From Chelativorans sp. J32 (GTDB taxonomy: Bacteria; Pseudomonadota; Alphaproteobacteria; Rhizobiales; Rhizobiaceae): a stretch of DNA of 64,000 nt. The notes beneath the pieces were generated by a model. The model ran no database searches. It saw only the letters and a program-made list of their open reading frames with translations, and had not been told where the DNA came from. The stretch lies in contig NZ_JAEQ01000011.1 in assembly GCF_000518985.1 (NCBI RefSeq), forward strand, positions 62,001-126,000, read 5' to 3'. Every line of letters starts with the position of its first letter. The first letter of the stretch is position 1. The position numbers and the translations under genes were made by a program. This document shows, one piece after another, positions 26,241-34,993 of this stretch.

Positions 26241-27212
26241 ATGGTGCTTAAAGCTGAACTCCATTGTCATATAGAGGGCGCCGCCTCGCCCGCGCTCGTC
26301 GAAGCCCAGGCGCGGAAGTACGGCGCCGACGTTTCTTCCTTCATCCGCGACGGCGCTTACTGCTGGCGGGATTTCACCACTTTCCTGATCGCCTATGATC
26401 GGGCCGCCAGCCTGTTCCGGACAGCGGAGGATTATGCACTTCTGGCGGAAACCCATCTGACGGAGCTCGCCCGACAAGGCGCGATCTATTCTGAATTCTT
26501 CACCTCGCCCGACCATGCCGAACGCGCCGGCCTTTCGCCACAAGCCTACACGGAAGGGCTTGGCGAGGGCATCGCCCGGGCAAAGCGTGCGGCCGGCATA
26601 GAGGCGCGCATGATCGTCACCGGTGTGCGTCACTTCGGCCCGGAAGCGGTGGAGAAGGCCGCCCGTTTTGCCGTCACCTGTGGCCACCCTCTGGTGACCG
26701 GCTTTGGCGTGGCCGGCGACGAACGTGTCGGCCATCCCCGCGATTTCGTGCGCGCGTTCGATATTGCCCGCGAAGCGGGGCTCGGCATCACCATTCACGC
26801 AGGCGAGTTCGGCGGGGCCGACAGTGTCGAAGCGGCACTTGATCACCTGAGACCATCCCGGATCGGCCACGGCGTGCGCGCGATCGAGCAGCCGGACCTC
26901 CTGCGCCGGATCGCCGAGGAGGGGATCGTCCTGGAAGTCTGCCCTGTGTCCAACATCGTGCTTAAGGTCTTCCCGGATTTCGCGCGGCATCCGTTCTTGC
27001 AGCTCCGGGCCGCCGGGTGCCGGCTGACGCTCAATTCGGATGACCCGCCCCATTTCCGCACCCGCCTGGCGCGGGAATATGAGGTCGCTGCCGAGCATTT
27101 CGGACTTCGCGAGGCTGCGCTCCTGGCTCTGACCCGGACGGCGGTCGAGGCGGCGTTCGTAGACGAGGAAACCCGCGCGGCGCTGCTGGCCCGGATCGAG
27201 GCCGGCTCCTGA
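26241..27212 (+). CDS. add: Adenosine deaminase family protein
   Basis: 323 residues. The zinc-dependent enzyme converts adenosine to inosine and ammonia; a related branch acts on adenine. Metal and catalytic motifs are '[13 protein letters not shown]' (two His), '[18 protein letters not shown]' (His and Glu), '[11 protein letters not shown]' (catalytic His) and '[13 protein letters not shown]' (two Asp). It lies 21 bp after phnN with its own weak ribosome binding site, so it is probably part of the phosphonate transcript. PhnI of the lyase complex releases adenine, so a purine-salvage deaminase here makes sense; that link is inference. Confidence 0.9.
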   Translation: MVLKAELHCHIEGAASPALVEAQARKYGADVSSFIRDGAYCWRDFTTFLIAYDRAASLFRTAEDYALLAETHLTELARQGAIYSEFFTSPDHAERAGLSPQAYTEGLGEGIARAKRAAGIEARMIVTGVRHFGPEAVEKAARFAVTCGHPLVTGFGVAGDERVGHPRDFVRAFDIAREAGLGITIHAGEFGGADSVEAALDHLRPSRIGHGVRAIEQPDLLRRIAEEGIVLEVCPVSNIVLKVFPDFARHPFLQLRAAGCRLTLNSDDPPHFRTRLAREYEVAAEHFGLREAALLALTRTAVEAAFVDEETRAALLARIEAGS

Positions 27213-27305
27213 TTTCATAAATCTGTGACAGGAATTTACCTCCGTCTGGCGGCCGGACGCATAAGCGTTATTGTTTCGGCTAGCAGAGTTCGCGGAGTAA
27301 AAGCC

Positions 27306-27935
27306 ATGCAGGGCGTAACCGTCGTCGATCACCCGCTTGTCCAGCACAAGCTCACCATCATGCGCGACAAGGAGACGTCGACCGCCGGTTTCCGCCGCCT
27401 GTTGCGCGAGATTTCGCTGCTGCTTTGCTACGAAGTCACGCGCGACCTTGAGCTCACGACGCGTATCATCGAGACACCGCTGACGACGATGGAAGCGCCG
27501 ACCTTGGAAGGCAAGAAGCTGGTATTTGCCTCGGTCCTGCGCGCCGGCAACGGTTTGCTCGATGGTATGCTCGACCTGGTGCCCGCAGCCCGCGTCGCCC
27601 ATATCGGGCTCTATCGCGATCACGAGACCCTGCAGGCGGTGGAATATTTCTTCAAGGCGCCGAGCGATCTCGAGAACCGGCTGGTGATCGTGGTGGACCC
27701 CATGCTTGCCACCGCCAATTCCGCCGTCGCTGCCGTTGATAAGCTGAAGGCGCGCGGTGCTGGCAATATCCGTTTTCTATGCCTGCTCGCCGCGCCGGAA
27801 GGTATCCAGCATTTCCGTGAAGCGCACCCGGACGTACCGATCTTCACGGCATCGATTGACGAGCGCCTCAACGAGCAAGGCTATATCGTGCCTGGGCTGG
27901 GCGATGCCGGCGATCGCATGTACGGCACGAAATAG
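27306..27935 (+). CDS. upp: Uracil phosphoribosyltransferase
   Basis: Upp makes UMP from uracil and PRPP. The ATG at 27306 gives 209 residues, the family size; an upstream in-frame GTG at 27225 is unlikely because homologues begin 'V-x-V-x-D-H-P-L-V-x-H-K'. Seen here are '[20 protein letters not shown]', '[20 protein letters not shown]', '[11 protein letters not shown]', the PRPP loop '[19 protein letters not shown]' and '[14 protein letters not shown]' at the C-terminus. It follows add by 93 bp and may share its transcript. Convergent with deoA. Confidence 0.96.
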   Translation: MQGVTVVDHPLVQHKLTIMRDKETSTAGFRRLLREISLLLCYEVTRDLELTTRIIETPLTTMEAPTLEGKKLVFASVLRAGNGLLDGMLDLVPAARVAHIGLYRDHETLQAVEYFFKAPSDLENRLVIVVDPMLATANSAVAAVDKLKARGAGNIRFLCLLAAPEGIQHFREAHPDVPIFTASIDERLNEQGYIVPGLGDAGDRMYGTK

Positions 27936-27988
27936 CCGCTCCCGTTAACGTAAAGCCGGGACCGAGCTTGTCGCAACCGCCGGCATGA

Positions 27989-29302
27989 TCATCCCGTAAT
28001 CTTGTCGAGAACAGGCGATTTCGTCTGAGGCATCTCGTCGGAAATCCTGTAGGCATGGCGGACAGCCTGCGCGGCCCGTTCCGCTTCCGCTGAACTGCGG
28101 GCATGAACAATCGCGAGCGGATCGCCGACCCGTACCGGGGTTCCAATGGGCAAGGTTTCCGTCAAGCCGACGCTGTGGTCGATCGAATCCTCCGGCTTGC
28201 GCCGGCCGCCTCCGAGTTCGACCACCGCAACACCCAACGCGCGCGTATCGACGCCGGCAATGAACCCCTCCCGCTCGGCTTTGACTTGAACCTGCTCCGG
28301 GGCAGGGGACAGATAATCGTCCATCCTCTCCACGAAATCGGTCGGGCCGCCCAGTGTCGCAACCATTATGCCGAACCGGTCCGCTGCGGCCCCGCTGTCG
28401 AGCGCGTCGCCGGCGCGTGCAAGAGCATCCTGCTCATCGGCCGCTATAGAGGCCGCGACCAACATCTCCGCCGCGAGCGCCAGCGTGACCTGTTCGAGGC
28501 GCTTGTCGCGCGCCTTCCCGGTGAGGAAATCGACTGCGTTCCGCACCTCCACCGCGTTGCCGGCGGCGGTGGCGAGCGGCTCGTTCATATCGGTGATGAG
28601 GGCGCTGGCCGAAAGCCCCGCGCCCTGAGCCACCTGAACCAGGCTCGCCGCAAGGTCGACGGCATCGCGCTGTTCGGCCATGAAAGCGCCGTTGCCGGAC
28701 TTCACATCGAGTACCAGCGATTGCAGGCCGGCAGCGAGTTTTTTGGAAAGGATGGATGCGGTGATGAGCGGGATGGATTCTACGGTTCCGGTCACGTCGC
28801 GGATGGCGTAGAACCGCCGGTCCGCTGGCGCAAGGTCTCCCGTCTGGCCGATGATGGCGCAGCCTGACGCCCGCACGGCCCGTTCGAACTCTTCCTGGGT
28901 CGGCTGGCTGCGATATCCGGGAATGGAATCCATCTTGTCGAGCGTGCCGCCCGTGTGGCCGAGCCCGCGGCCCGAGATCATCGGCACATAGGCGCCGCAG
29001 GCGGCCACGATGGGCGCCAGCATCAGCGAGACATTGTCACCCACGCCGCCGGTGGAATGCTTGTCGGTGACCGGGCCCGGCAGGGATGACCAATCGAGCA
29101 CATCGCCGGAATCGCGCATGGAGAGTGTCAGAGCGACGGTCTCCTCCCGCTCCATGCCGTTCAACAGGATCGCCATTGCGAGCGCGGCTACCTGCCCTTC
29201 GCTCCACTGGCCGGAAGCAAGACCGGCGGCAAATTCGGCGATTTCGGCCGGGGAGAGCGACTTGCGATCGCGCTTCCTGCGAATGATTTCCTGCGGGAGC
29301 AT
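27989..29302 (-). CDS. deoA: Thymidine phosphorylase
   Basis: DeoA splits thymidine and deoxyuridine with phosphate. 437 residues. The N-terminal 'MLPQEIIRRKRDRKSLSPAE' and 'FAAGLASGQWSEGQVAALAM' form the helical domain. The signature 'DKHSTGGVGDNVSLMLAPIV', 'SGRGLGHTGGTLDKMDSIPG' and 'LVLDVKSGNGAFM' follow. It is the last gene of the minus-strand nucleoside importer/salvage operon, 72 bp after punA. The deoxyribose 1-phosphate made would need deoB and deoC, which are not in the window. Confidence 0.95.
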   Translation of the reverse strand: MLPQEIIRRKRDRKSLSPAEIAEFAAGLASGQWSEGQVAALAMAILLNGMEREETVALTLSMRDSGDVLDWSSLPGPVTDKHSTGGVGDNVSLMLAPIVAACGAYVPMISGRGLGHTGGTLDKMDSIPGYRSQPTQEEFERAVRASGCAIIGQTGDLAPADRRFYAIRDVTGTVESIPLITASILSKKLAAGLQSLVLDVKSGNGAFMAEQRDAVDLAASLVQVAQGAGLSASALITDMNEPLATAAGNAVEVRNAVDFLTGKARDKRLEQVTLALAAEMLVAASIAADEQDALARAGDALDSGAAADRFGIMVATLGGPTDFVERMDDYLSPAPEQVQVKAEREGFIAGVDTRALGVAVVELGGGRRKPEDSIDHSVGLTETLPIGTPVRVGDPLAIVHARSSAEAERAAQAVRHAYRISDEMPQTKSPVLDKITG

Positions 29303-29374
29303 CGTCAGTTCGCTTCCTGCTTGAGGCGGCGCGGTGCAGTGCAGACGGGCATAAGCGGGCCAGAATGCCGGCTG

Positions 29375-30181
29375 TCAAACATCCGGCATTTCCTCCGTGA
29401 GAAACTGCCGAAGGACCCTGGCAAGCTTTTCGCCGCCCACGGGAGCCATGTCCTTGGTCTCCTCATGAGAGAGTTCGCCCGCTGCCATACCGGCAGCGAG
29501 ATTGGTGATAACGGAGCAGGCGGCCACGCGCAGGCCGAGGAAGCGGGCGAGGATTACCTCCGGCACGGTGGACATGCCCACGGCATCGGCACCCAGGATG
29601 CGCGCCATGCGGATCTCGGCCGGCGTTTCGAAGCTGGGACCGGAAAACCACATATAGACACCCTTGTGCAGCGTCTCGCCGGCTTTGATCGCAGCGCGTT
29701 CCAGCGCCTCGCGCAGCTCCCGGTCATAGGCCTCGTTCATGCCGACAAACCGCGCCTCTGCCTGTTCGCCGATGAGCGGGTTCATGCCGGAGAAATTGAT
29801 GTGGTCCTGCACCAGCATGACCGAGCCTGCCGGCATTTCTGCCTTCAACGAACCGGCAGCATTGGTGAGGACGATCGCCGCGATGCCGATGCCGGCCAGC
29901 ACTTCAAGCGCAGGGCGCATAGCGGCGGCATTCCCGTGCTCGTAATAATGCGCGCGGCCGGCGAGCATGATCACCGGAACGCTGCCGAAATAGCCTGCAA
30001 CCAGCTCGCCCGCATGGCCGGTGACGCCGCTTCGCGGAAAACCGGGCAAGTCTTCATAGGGAATGCGCACGGGCTTGCTTACCTCGTTCGCCAGCCGGCC
30101 GAGACCCGATCCCAGCACGATAGCAATCCGCGGAGCCAGGCCGCCGAGCCGCTCGATGAGGATGTCGATCGTTTCCTTCAT
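29375..30181 (-). CDS. punA: Purine-nucleoside phosphorylase
   Basis: 268 residues from the ATG at 30181, whose ATGA overlaps the cdd stop. Trimeric PNP type (inosine/guanosine): 'IAIVLGSGLGRLANEV' binds phosphate, 'MLAGRAHYYEHG' has the phosphate-contacting residues, 'VLTNAAGSLKAEMPAGSVML' and 'YMWFSGPSFETPAEIRM' surround the nucleoside site, and 'AVGMSTVPEVILARFLGLRV' is the conserved core. Together with cdd and deoA it converts imported nucleosides to bases and sugar phosphates. Confidence 0.95.
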   Translation of the reverse strand: MKETIDILIERLGGLAPRIAIVLGSGLGRLANEVSKPVRIPYEDLPGFPRSGVTGHAGELVAGYFGSVPVIMLAGRAHYYEHGNAAAMRPALEVLAGIGIAAIVLTNAAGSLKAEMPAGSVMLVQDHINFSGMNPLIGEQAEARFVGMNEAYDRELREALERAAIKAGETLHKGVYMWFSGPSFETPAEIRMARILGADAVGMSTVPEVILARFLGLRVAACSVITNLAAGMAAGELSHEETKDMAPVGGEKLARVLRQFLTEEMPDV

Positions 30182-30573
30182 GTGCCGGGCTCCAGGTCGA
30201 AGGCATGCGGGAAAACCGTCGAGAATGGTACGGTCTCGACCACGCCGTTCATGTCGCAGAGATGCAGTTTCGCGTTCGATGTCACGAATTCGGAAAGCCG
30301 CTGGCGACAGCCGCCGCACGGCATGATCTTCGGCATTTTTTCCGCCACGACCGCGATCTCGGAGACGCGGCCGCCACCCGCCATGATCATATGGCCGAGC
30401 GCCGTGGTCTCCGCACACCAGCCCTCCGGGTATGAGGCGTTCTCGATGTTGCAGCCGGCATGGATCGCGCCGGTCTCGGTGCGGATGGCGGCGCCCACGG
30501 GAAAGCGCGAATAGGGGGCATAAGCCCTTTCCATCGCCCCCTTCGCGGCGGTGAAGATGTCATTCGTAGTCAT
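30178..30573 (-). CDS. cdd: Cytidine deaminase
   Basis: 131 residues, the short homotetrameric form. Zinc and catalytic motifs are complete: 'CNIENASYPEGWCAETTALG' supplies the first Cys and the catalytic Glu, and 'KIMPCGGCRQRLSEF' the other two Cys. 'YSRFPVGAAIRTETG' binds the substrate. The ATG overlaps the stop of the permease gene by one base (TGATG), and its own stop overlaps punA, so the operon is translationally coupled. It deaminates cytidine/deoxycytidine to uridine forms for phosphorolysis or for UMP synthesis through Upp. Confidence 0.95.
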   Translation of the reverse strand: MTTNDIFTAAKGAMERAYAPYSRFPVGAAIRTETGAIHAGCNIENASYPEGWCAETTALGHMIMAGGGRVSEIAVVAEKMPKIMPCGGCRQRLSEFVTSNAKLHLCDMNGVVETVPFSTVFPHAFDLEPGT

Positions 30574-31544
30574 CAGCGTTCCTTCACATAGGGGATGCCG
30601 CCGGCCCGTGGCGGTTCGGCCCTGCCGATGAAGCCCGCAAGCAGGATGACGGTGAGAATGTAGGGCAGCGCCTGCATGAACTGCACCGGGAGTTGGCCGA
30701 CGAGCGGCAGCGGAGTGCCCTGAATCCGGATGGAGAAGGCGTCGAGGAAGCCGAAGAGCAGGCAGGCGAACATCACCGGTACTGGCCGCCATTTTGCAAA
30801 GATGAGCGCCGCGAGCGCGATATATCCGCGACCGGCGGTCATGTCCTTAACGAATCCGGCGTTCTGGGAAAGTGCCAGATAGGTGCCGGCAAGTCCGGTG
30901 AGGATGCCGGTGCAGATCACCGCGCGATAACGCAGCCAGGCGACGGAGATGCCGGCGGTATCCACCGCGGCGGGGTTCTCGCCCACCGCGCGCAGGCGCA
31001 GGCCGAAGCGGGTGCGGAACAGGACCCACCAGGTAAAGGGCACAAGGAGGAAGGCGACATAGGCGATAAGGGAGTGGCCGGAGAGCAGGTCCGAATAAAG
31101 GTCGCCGATGATCGGCACATCGCTCAGCGTTTCCGCGAAAGGCAACTGGATGGCGCCGAACCGCGCATCCCCGCCAAGCAATGGGGTGCGTCCGCCCTGG
31201 CTGAACCAAGCCTGGCCGAGAATGATCGTGGAGCCGGCGGCGATGAAGTTGATCGCCACGCCCGAGACGATCTGGTTGCCGCGATGAGTGATCGAGGCGA
31301 AGCCGTGCACGAGCGAAAGGAAGACGGCGATAAGGACTGCGGCCGCGAGCCCCGCCCAGGCGGAGCCGGAGACGGCGGCCGCGGCGCCGGCAGCGAATGC
31401 ACCGGCAAGCATCTTTCCCTCGAGCCCGATGTCGAAGACGCCGGAACGTTCCGAATAGAGCCCGGCGAGCGCGGCCAGAAGCAGCGGCACCGAGACGCGG
31501 ATGGTAGAATCGAGCAGAAAGACCAGCGTGTTGAAGAAATCCAT
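30573..31544 (-). CDS. Nucleoside ABC transporter permease (second permease)
   Basis: 323 residues with about eight to nine hydrophobic helices. The pattern 'LLLAALAGLYSERSGVFDIG' followed by 'LEGKMLAGAFAAGAAAAVSG', and 'RAVGENPAAVDTAGISVAWL' with 'AGTYLALSQNAGFVKDMTAG', is the BPD-2 permease type paired with basic membrane protein (Bmp) nucleoside importers (NupQ/YufQ type). 'GRGYIALAALIFAKWRPV' is the usual C-terminal coupling region. It overlaps both neighbours by one base. Inner membrane. Confidence 0.9.
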   Translation of the reverse strand: MDFFNTLVFLLDSTIRVSVPLLLAALAGLYSERSGVFDIGLEGKMLAGAFAAGAAAAVSGSAWAGLAAAVLIAVFLSLVHGFASITHRGNQIVSGVAINFIAAGSTIILGQAWFSQGGRTPLLGGDARFGAIQLPFAETLSDVPIIGDLYSDLLSGHSLIAYVAFLLVPFTWWVLFRTRFGLRLRAVGENPAAVDTAGISVAWLRYRAVICTGILTGLAGTYLALSQNAGFVKDMTAGRGYIALAALIFAKWRPVPVMFACLLFGFLDAFSIRIQGTPLPLVGQLPVQFMQALPYILTVILLAGFIGRAEPPRAGGIPYVKER

Positions 31545-32683
31545 CAGGCACGCTCCCCCTGCTTTGCTTCGACTCCGACCGAACTTGGTCGGATGTTTGC
31601 GAAGAGCGCCTGGAGGCTGGGCCGGAACATGTTTTCCAGCGCGCCGGCGAAGAGGATGACGAGGCCCTGGATGATGACGATCATGTCGCGGGATATGCCC
31701 GGCATTTCGAAGGCGAGCTCCGCACCGCCCTGATAGAGGATGCCGAAGAGGATGGCCGCTGGGACGATACCCGCCGGATGCGAGCGGCCCATCAACGCCA
31801 CGGCAATGCCGACGAAGCCTGCACCGGTGACGAAATCGATCTGCAGCCGGTTCTGGTCGCCCATTACGGGGTTGAGTGCCATCATACCGGCAAGGGCCCC
31901 GGAGACCAGCATCGTGATGATGATAATGCGCGTCTCGCTCACGCCGGCATAGCGGGCGGCCTTTGGGCTATGGCCGCGCGTGCGGATCTCGTAGCCGAGC
32001 CGCGTACGCCAGATCAGCACCCAAACGAGAAAGGCTGCGAGCAGCGCCAGCAGGAACGACACGTTGAAAGGCGAGGAGCGCACGGTAAGCCCGATGGCAT
32101 CGAACAGGAAATTGAGCTTGGGAAGCTGCCCGCCTTCCAGGAAGGTGCGCGTCTGCGGCGCCTGGCTGGCCGCAGGCTTGAGCACGTTCACCAGAAGATA
32201 GACCATCAGGCTCGCCGCAATGAAGTTGAACATGATGGTGGTGATGACGATGTGCGAGCCTCGCCTGGCTTGCAGATAGGCCGGAATGAACGCCCAAGCG
32301 GCGCCAAAGACCGCCGCGCCGACGATAGCGATCGGGAAGGTGAGCCACCACGGCAGAATACTGTCGAAGGCGAGGCAGACAAGCGCTACGCCGAGCCCCC
32401 CGACATAAGCCTGCCCCTCCCCGCCGATGTTGAAGAGACCGCAATGGAAGGCGACTGCGACCGCGAGCCCGGTGAAGATGAAACTCGTCGCGTAATAGAG
32501 CGTATAGGCGATGGCCTGCCCGCGCCCCAACGCACCTTCGACCAGGATGGCAGCCGCCCGGAAAGGATTTTCGCCGATCAGCAGGACGACGAGGCCCGCG
32601 ACGATGAAGGCGACGAACAGGTTGATAAGGGGGATCAGCCCGTAATCAGCCCAGGCCGGCAGCTTTGCATAAGGCGTGCTCAC
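31544..32683 (-). CDS. Nucleoside ABC transporter permease (first permease)
   Basis: 379 residues from a GTG at 32683 overlapping the ATPase stop (GTGA). Multiple membrane helices; 'ILVEGALGRGQAIAYTLYYA' and 'AVAFHCGLFNIGGEGQAYVG' are typical of the NupP/YufP permease. 'TRGHSPKAARYAGVSETRII' forms the cytoplasmic coupling loop and 'GDQNRLQIDFVTGAGFVGIA' the Bmp-type signature. It pairs with the shorter permease downstream to form the channel. No membrane-anchored binding domain is fused. Confidence 0.9.
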   Translation of the reverse strand: MSTPYAKLPAWADYGLIPLINLFVAFIVAGLVVLLIGENPFRAAAILVEGALGRGQAIAYTLYYATSFIFTGLAVAVAFHCGLFNIGGEGQAYVGGLGVALVCLAFDSILPWWLTFPIAIVGAAVFGAAWAFIPAYLQARRGSHIVITTIMFNFIAASLMVYLLVNVLKPAASQAPQTRTFLEGGQLPKLNFLFDAIGLTVRSSPFNVSFLLALLAAFLVWVLIWRTRLGYEIRTRGHSPKAARYAGVSETRIIIITMLVSGALAGMMALNPVMGDQNRLQIDFVTGAGFVGIAVALMGRSHPAGIVPAAILFGILYQGGAELAFEMPGISRDMIVIIQGLVILFAGALENMFRPSLQALFANIRPSSVGVEAKQGERA

Positions 32684-34212
32684 GCCGCCGTCTCCCTTTC
32701 GTCCACGCCGGCCATGAGCAGGCCGAGCTCGCCTTCGGTGGCATCTCCGGCACGCTCGCCGACAATACGACCTGCGAACATCACCAGAATGCGGTCGGAC
32801 AGGGAGCGGATCTCGTCAAGCTCGACGGAGACAAGAAGCACGGCTTTGCCGCGATCTCGCATCTCGATCAGCCGCTTGTGGATGAACTCTATCCCACCGA
32901 CATCGACGCCGCGCGTCGGCTGGCCGACGATGAGGACTTTCGGGTCCTGCTCCATCTCGCGCGCAAGCACGATCTTTTGCTGGTTGCCGCCGGAGAAATT
33001 GGCAGTCTTGAGCTGCGGGTTGGGCGGGCGGATGTCGTATTTGCGGATCTTCTCCTCGGCATCATTGCGGATCGCGTCAACGTCGAGGATCGGTCCCTTG
33101 GCGTATTTCTCCTGCCGGTGATAGCCGAGGATGGAGTTCTCGCTTTCGTCGAAGGGCAGGACGAGGCCCATGTGATGCCGGTCCTCCGGCACATGGGCGA
33201 GGCCGCGGGCACGGAGCTCCGACGGGTCTGCCGCACCCGTCAGGTCTATGGGAATTCCATCGAGTGTCACGGTGCCGGAGACCGCCTTGCGGATGCCGGT
33301 AATGGTTTCGAGGAGTTCCGACTGGCCGTTACCCGCCACGCCGGCGATGCCCACGATCTCGCCCGTACGCAGATCGAAGGAGACATCGTCGACCATCGTC
33401 ACGCCGCGCGAATCCTTGACGGTGAGGTTCTTCACCGAAAGCAGCACGTCGCCAGGGGCGGCCGGCCCCTTCTCGACACGCAACAGGACGCGGCGGCCGA
33501 CCATGAGTTCGGCGAGTTCCTCGACGGTGGTTTCGCTCGTCTTGCTGGTGGCGACCAGTGCCCCCTGCCGCATGACGGAGACATTGTCGGTGACGGCCAT
33601 GATCTCGCGCAGCTTGTGCGTGATGAGGACAACGGTTTTGCCCTCCTCCTTGAGCTGGCGAAGGATGCGGAAGAGATGATCAGCCTCGGCAGGCGTCAAC
33701 ACCCCGGTGGGCTCGTCGAGGATGAGGATCTCCGCGCCGCGATAAAGGGCCTTCAGGATCTCCACGCGTTGCTGCAGGCCCACTGGGAGGTCTTCCACTA
33801 TGGCATCCGGATCGACCTCCAGCCCGTATTCCCGCTCAAGGCGCTGCAGTTCAGCCCTCGCCTTGGCGATGGAGGTGTTGAGCAAGGGCTCGCCCTCGGC
33901 GCCCAGGATAATGTTTTCGAGGACCGTGAAGTTGTGCACGAGCATGAAATGCTGGTGCACCATGCCGATGCCTCGCGCGATGGCGTCGCTCGGCGTCTCG
34001 ATCTTGGCCTTCTCGCCATGGATGAGGATTTCGCCGCGGTCGGCCTGGTAAAAGCCGTAGAGGATTGACATCAGGGTCGATTTCCCGGCGCCGTTCTCGC
34101 CGATAATGCCGTGAATGGTTCCGGCGGGGATTTTTAGGCTGATATCCCTGTTGGCGCGGACCAAGCCGAAGCTCTTGTCGATGCCAATCAGCTCGATCGC
34201 AGCGTTCCCCAT
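32680..34212 (-). CDS. Nucleoside ABC transporter ATP-binding protein (two ABC domains)
   Basis: 510 residues with tandem ATPase domains. The first has Walker A '[19 protein letters not shown]', signature 'DLPVGLQQRVEILKALY' and Walker B 'ILILDEPTGVLTPAEADHLF'. The second has a changed Walker A, 'GIAGVAGNGQSELLETITG', and a complete signature 'NFSGGNQQKIVLAREME', as normal for this family (NupO/YufO, RbsA-like). First gene of the minus-strand operon; the divergent stress-protein gene starts 168 bp away. The expected Bmp-family binding protein gene is not adjacent. Confidence 0.93.
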   Translation of the reverse strand: MGNAAIELIGIDKSFGLVRANRDISLKIPAGTIHGIIGENGAGKSTLMSILYGFYQADRGEILIHGEKAKIETPSDAIARGIGMVHQHFMLVHNFTVLENIILGAEGEPLLNTSIAKARAELQRLEREYGLEVDPDAIVEDLPVGLQQRVEILKALYRGAEILILDEPTGVLTPAEADHLFRILRQLKEEGKTVVLITHKLREIMAVTDNVSVMRQGALVATSKTSETTVEELAELMVGRRVLLRVEKGPAAPGDVLLSVKNLTVKDSRGVTMVDDVSFDLRTGEIVGIAGVAGNGQSELLETITGIRKAVSGTVTLDGIPIDLTGAADPSELRARGLAHVPEDRHHMGLVLPFDESENSILGYHRQEKYAKGPILDVDAIRNDAEEKIRKYDIRPPNPQLKTANFSGGNQQKIVLAREMEQDPKVLIVGQPTRGVDVGGIEFIHKRLIEMRDRGKAVLLVSVELDEIRSLSDRILVMFAGRIVGERAGDATEGELGLLMAGVDERETAA

Positions 34213-34380
34213 CAGCCTGCCGTCTTCCCTGACGTTTTATCGTTTGGTCAACAGGTAGCACGCAGCTTTTGGGCTGCCAACCAGGACGGCTGTGCGGGAC
34301 AGAAGCGCACTGCCCTCTTAAGGAACAAGCCTGCTCGGCGGTGGTTGTTGGAAAAAGCCCGAGCCGATGGAGAATGCCCT

Positions 34381-34860
34381 ATGGCAGAAATGGACAAGGA
34401 AGAACGCGTATGGGAGCTGATCCGGAAGATCGGCATCTGCATGCTTGCGAGCCGTGACGGCGAGGTGCTTCGCTCCCGGCCGATGGCCGCCTATTTCGAC
34501 CGCGAGACCCATATCATCTATTTCCTGACCGATGCGGATAGCCACAAGAAGGAAGAACTCGACAAGGATCCGCATGTGGTGCTCGCCTTCGCGGATACGA
34601 GCAGCCAGACCTACCTTTCCCTGAGTGGAGTTGCCGAGGTCCTGAACGATCGTGCCAAGGTGCGTGAGCTCTGGTCGACGCCGGCGAAGGCCTGGTGGGA
34701 CAGCCCCGACGACCCCAATATCCGCGTCCTGAAGGTTGTCCCGCAGGATGCACAATATTGGGATAGCCCGGGAACGGTCATCAGCTATGTGAAGATGGCC
34801 GCCGCCGCCGTTTCCAACACGCGGCCAGCCATGGGCGAAAACGTAAAGGTCAGTTTCTGA
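34381..34860 (+). CDS. Pyridoxamine 5'-phosphate oxidase-like stress protein (general stress protein 26 family)
   Basis: 159 residues from the ATG at 34381, with GGAGA eight bases before it; an in-frame TTG at 34345 is less likely. A split-barrel flavin-binding fold: 'ERVWELIRKIGICMLASRDG', 'LRSRPMAAYFDRETHIIYFL', 'DADSHKKEELDKDPHVVLAF' and 'TYLSLSGVAEVLNDRAKVRE', then 'WDSPDDPNIRVLKVVPQDAQYW'-type sequence that marks the Gsp26 branch. It probably binds FMN or F420-like cofactors; no substrate is known. It is monocistronic, ending at a clear terminator. Confidence 0.86.
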   Translation: MAEMDKEERVWELIRKIGICMLASRDGEVLRSRPMAAYFDRETHIIYFLTDADSHKKEELDKDPHVVLAFADTSSQTYLSLSGVAEVLNDRAKVRELWSTPAKAWWDSPDDPNIRVLKVVPQDAQYWDSPGTVISYVKMAAAAVSNTRPAMGENVKVSF

Positions 34861-34882
34861 GCCGAATGGTGCAATGGAAACG

Positions 34883-34911
34883 CGGGGCGCGCACAGCGCC
34901 CCGTTGTTTTT
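34883..34911 (+). terminator. Rho-independent terminator after the stress-protein gene
   Basis: CGGGGCGC (34883-34890) pairs with GCGCCCCG (34896-34903) around a GCACA loop and runs directly into TTGTTTTT (34904-34911). It starts 23 bp after the stop codon. Confidence 0.88.
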
Positions 34912-34993
34912 GGTCGCCTCGACACAATCCTCGCCTTGACCTAACCGGCAAAAAGGATTTAGCTGGTTGACGATCCGGCGGAGATGAAGATCC

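Noticed and set aside
32665-34068. 467-codon plus-strand frame opposite the nucleoside ATPase
   Set aside because: Shadow of a gene with complete Walker and signature motifs; composition atypical for a protein.
34213-34380. Operator palindrome in the divergent region before the nucleoside operon (TTGGTCAAC)
   Set aside because: The sequence is not a true palindrome and has no second copy, so no regulator site is claimed.
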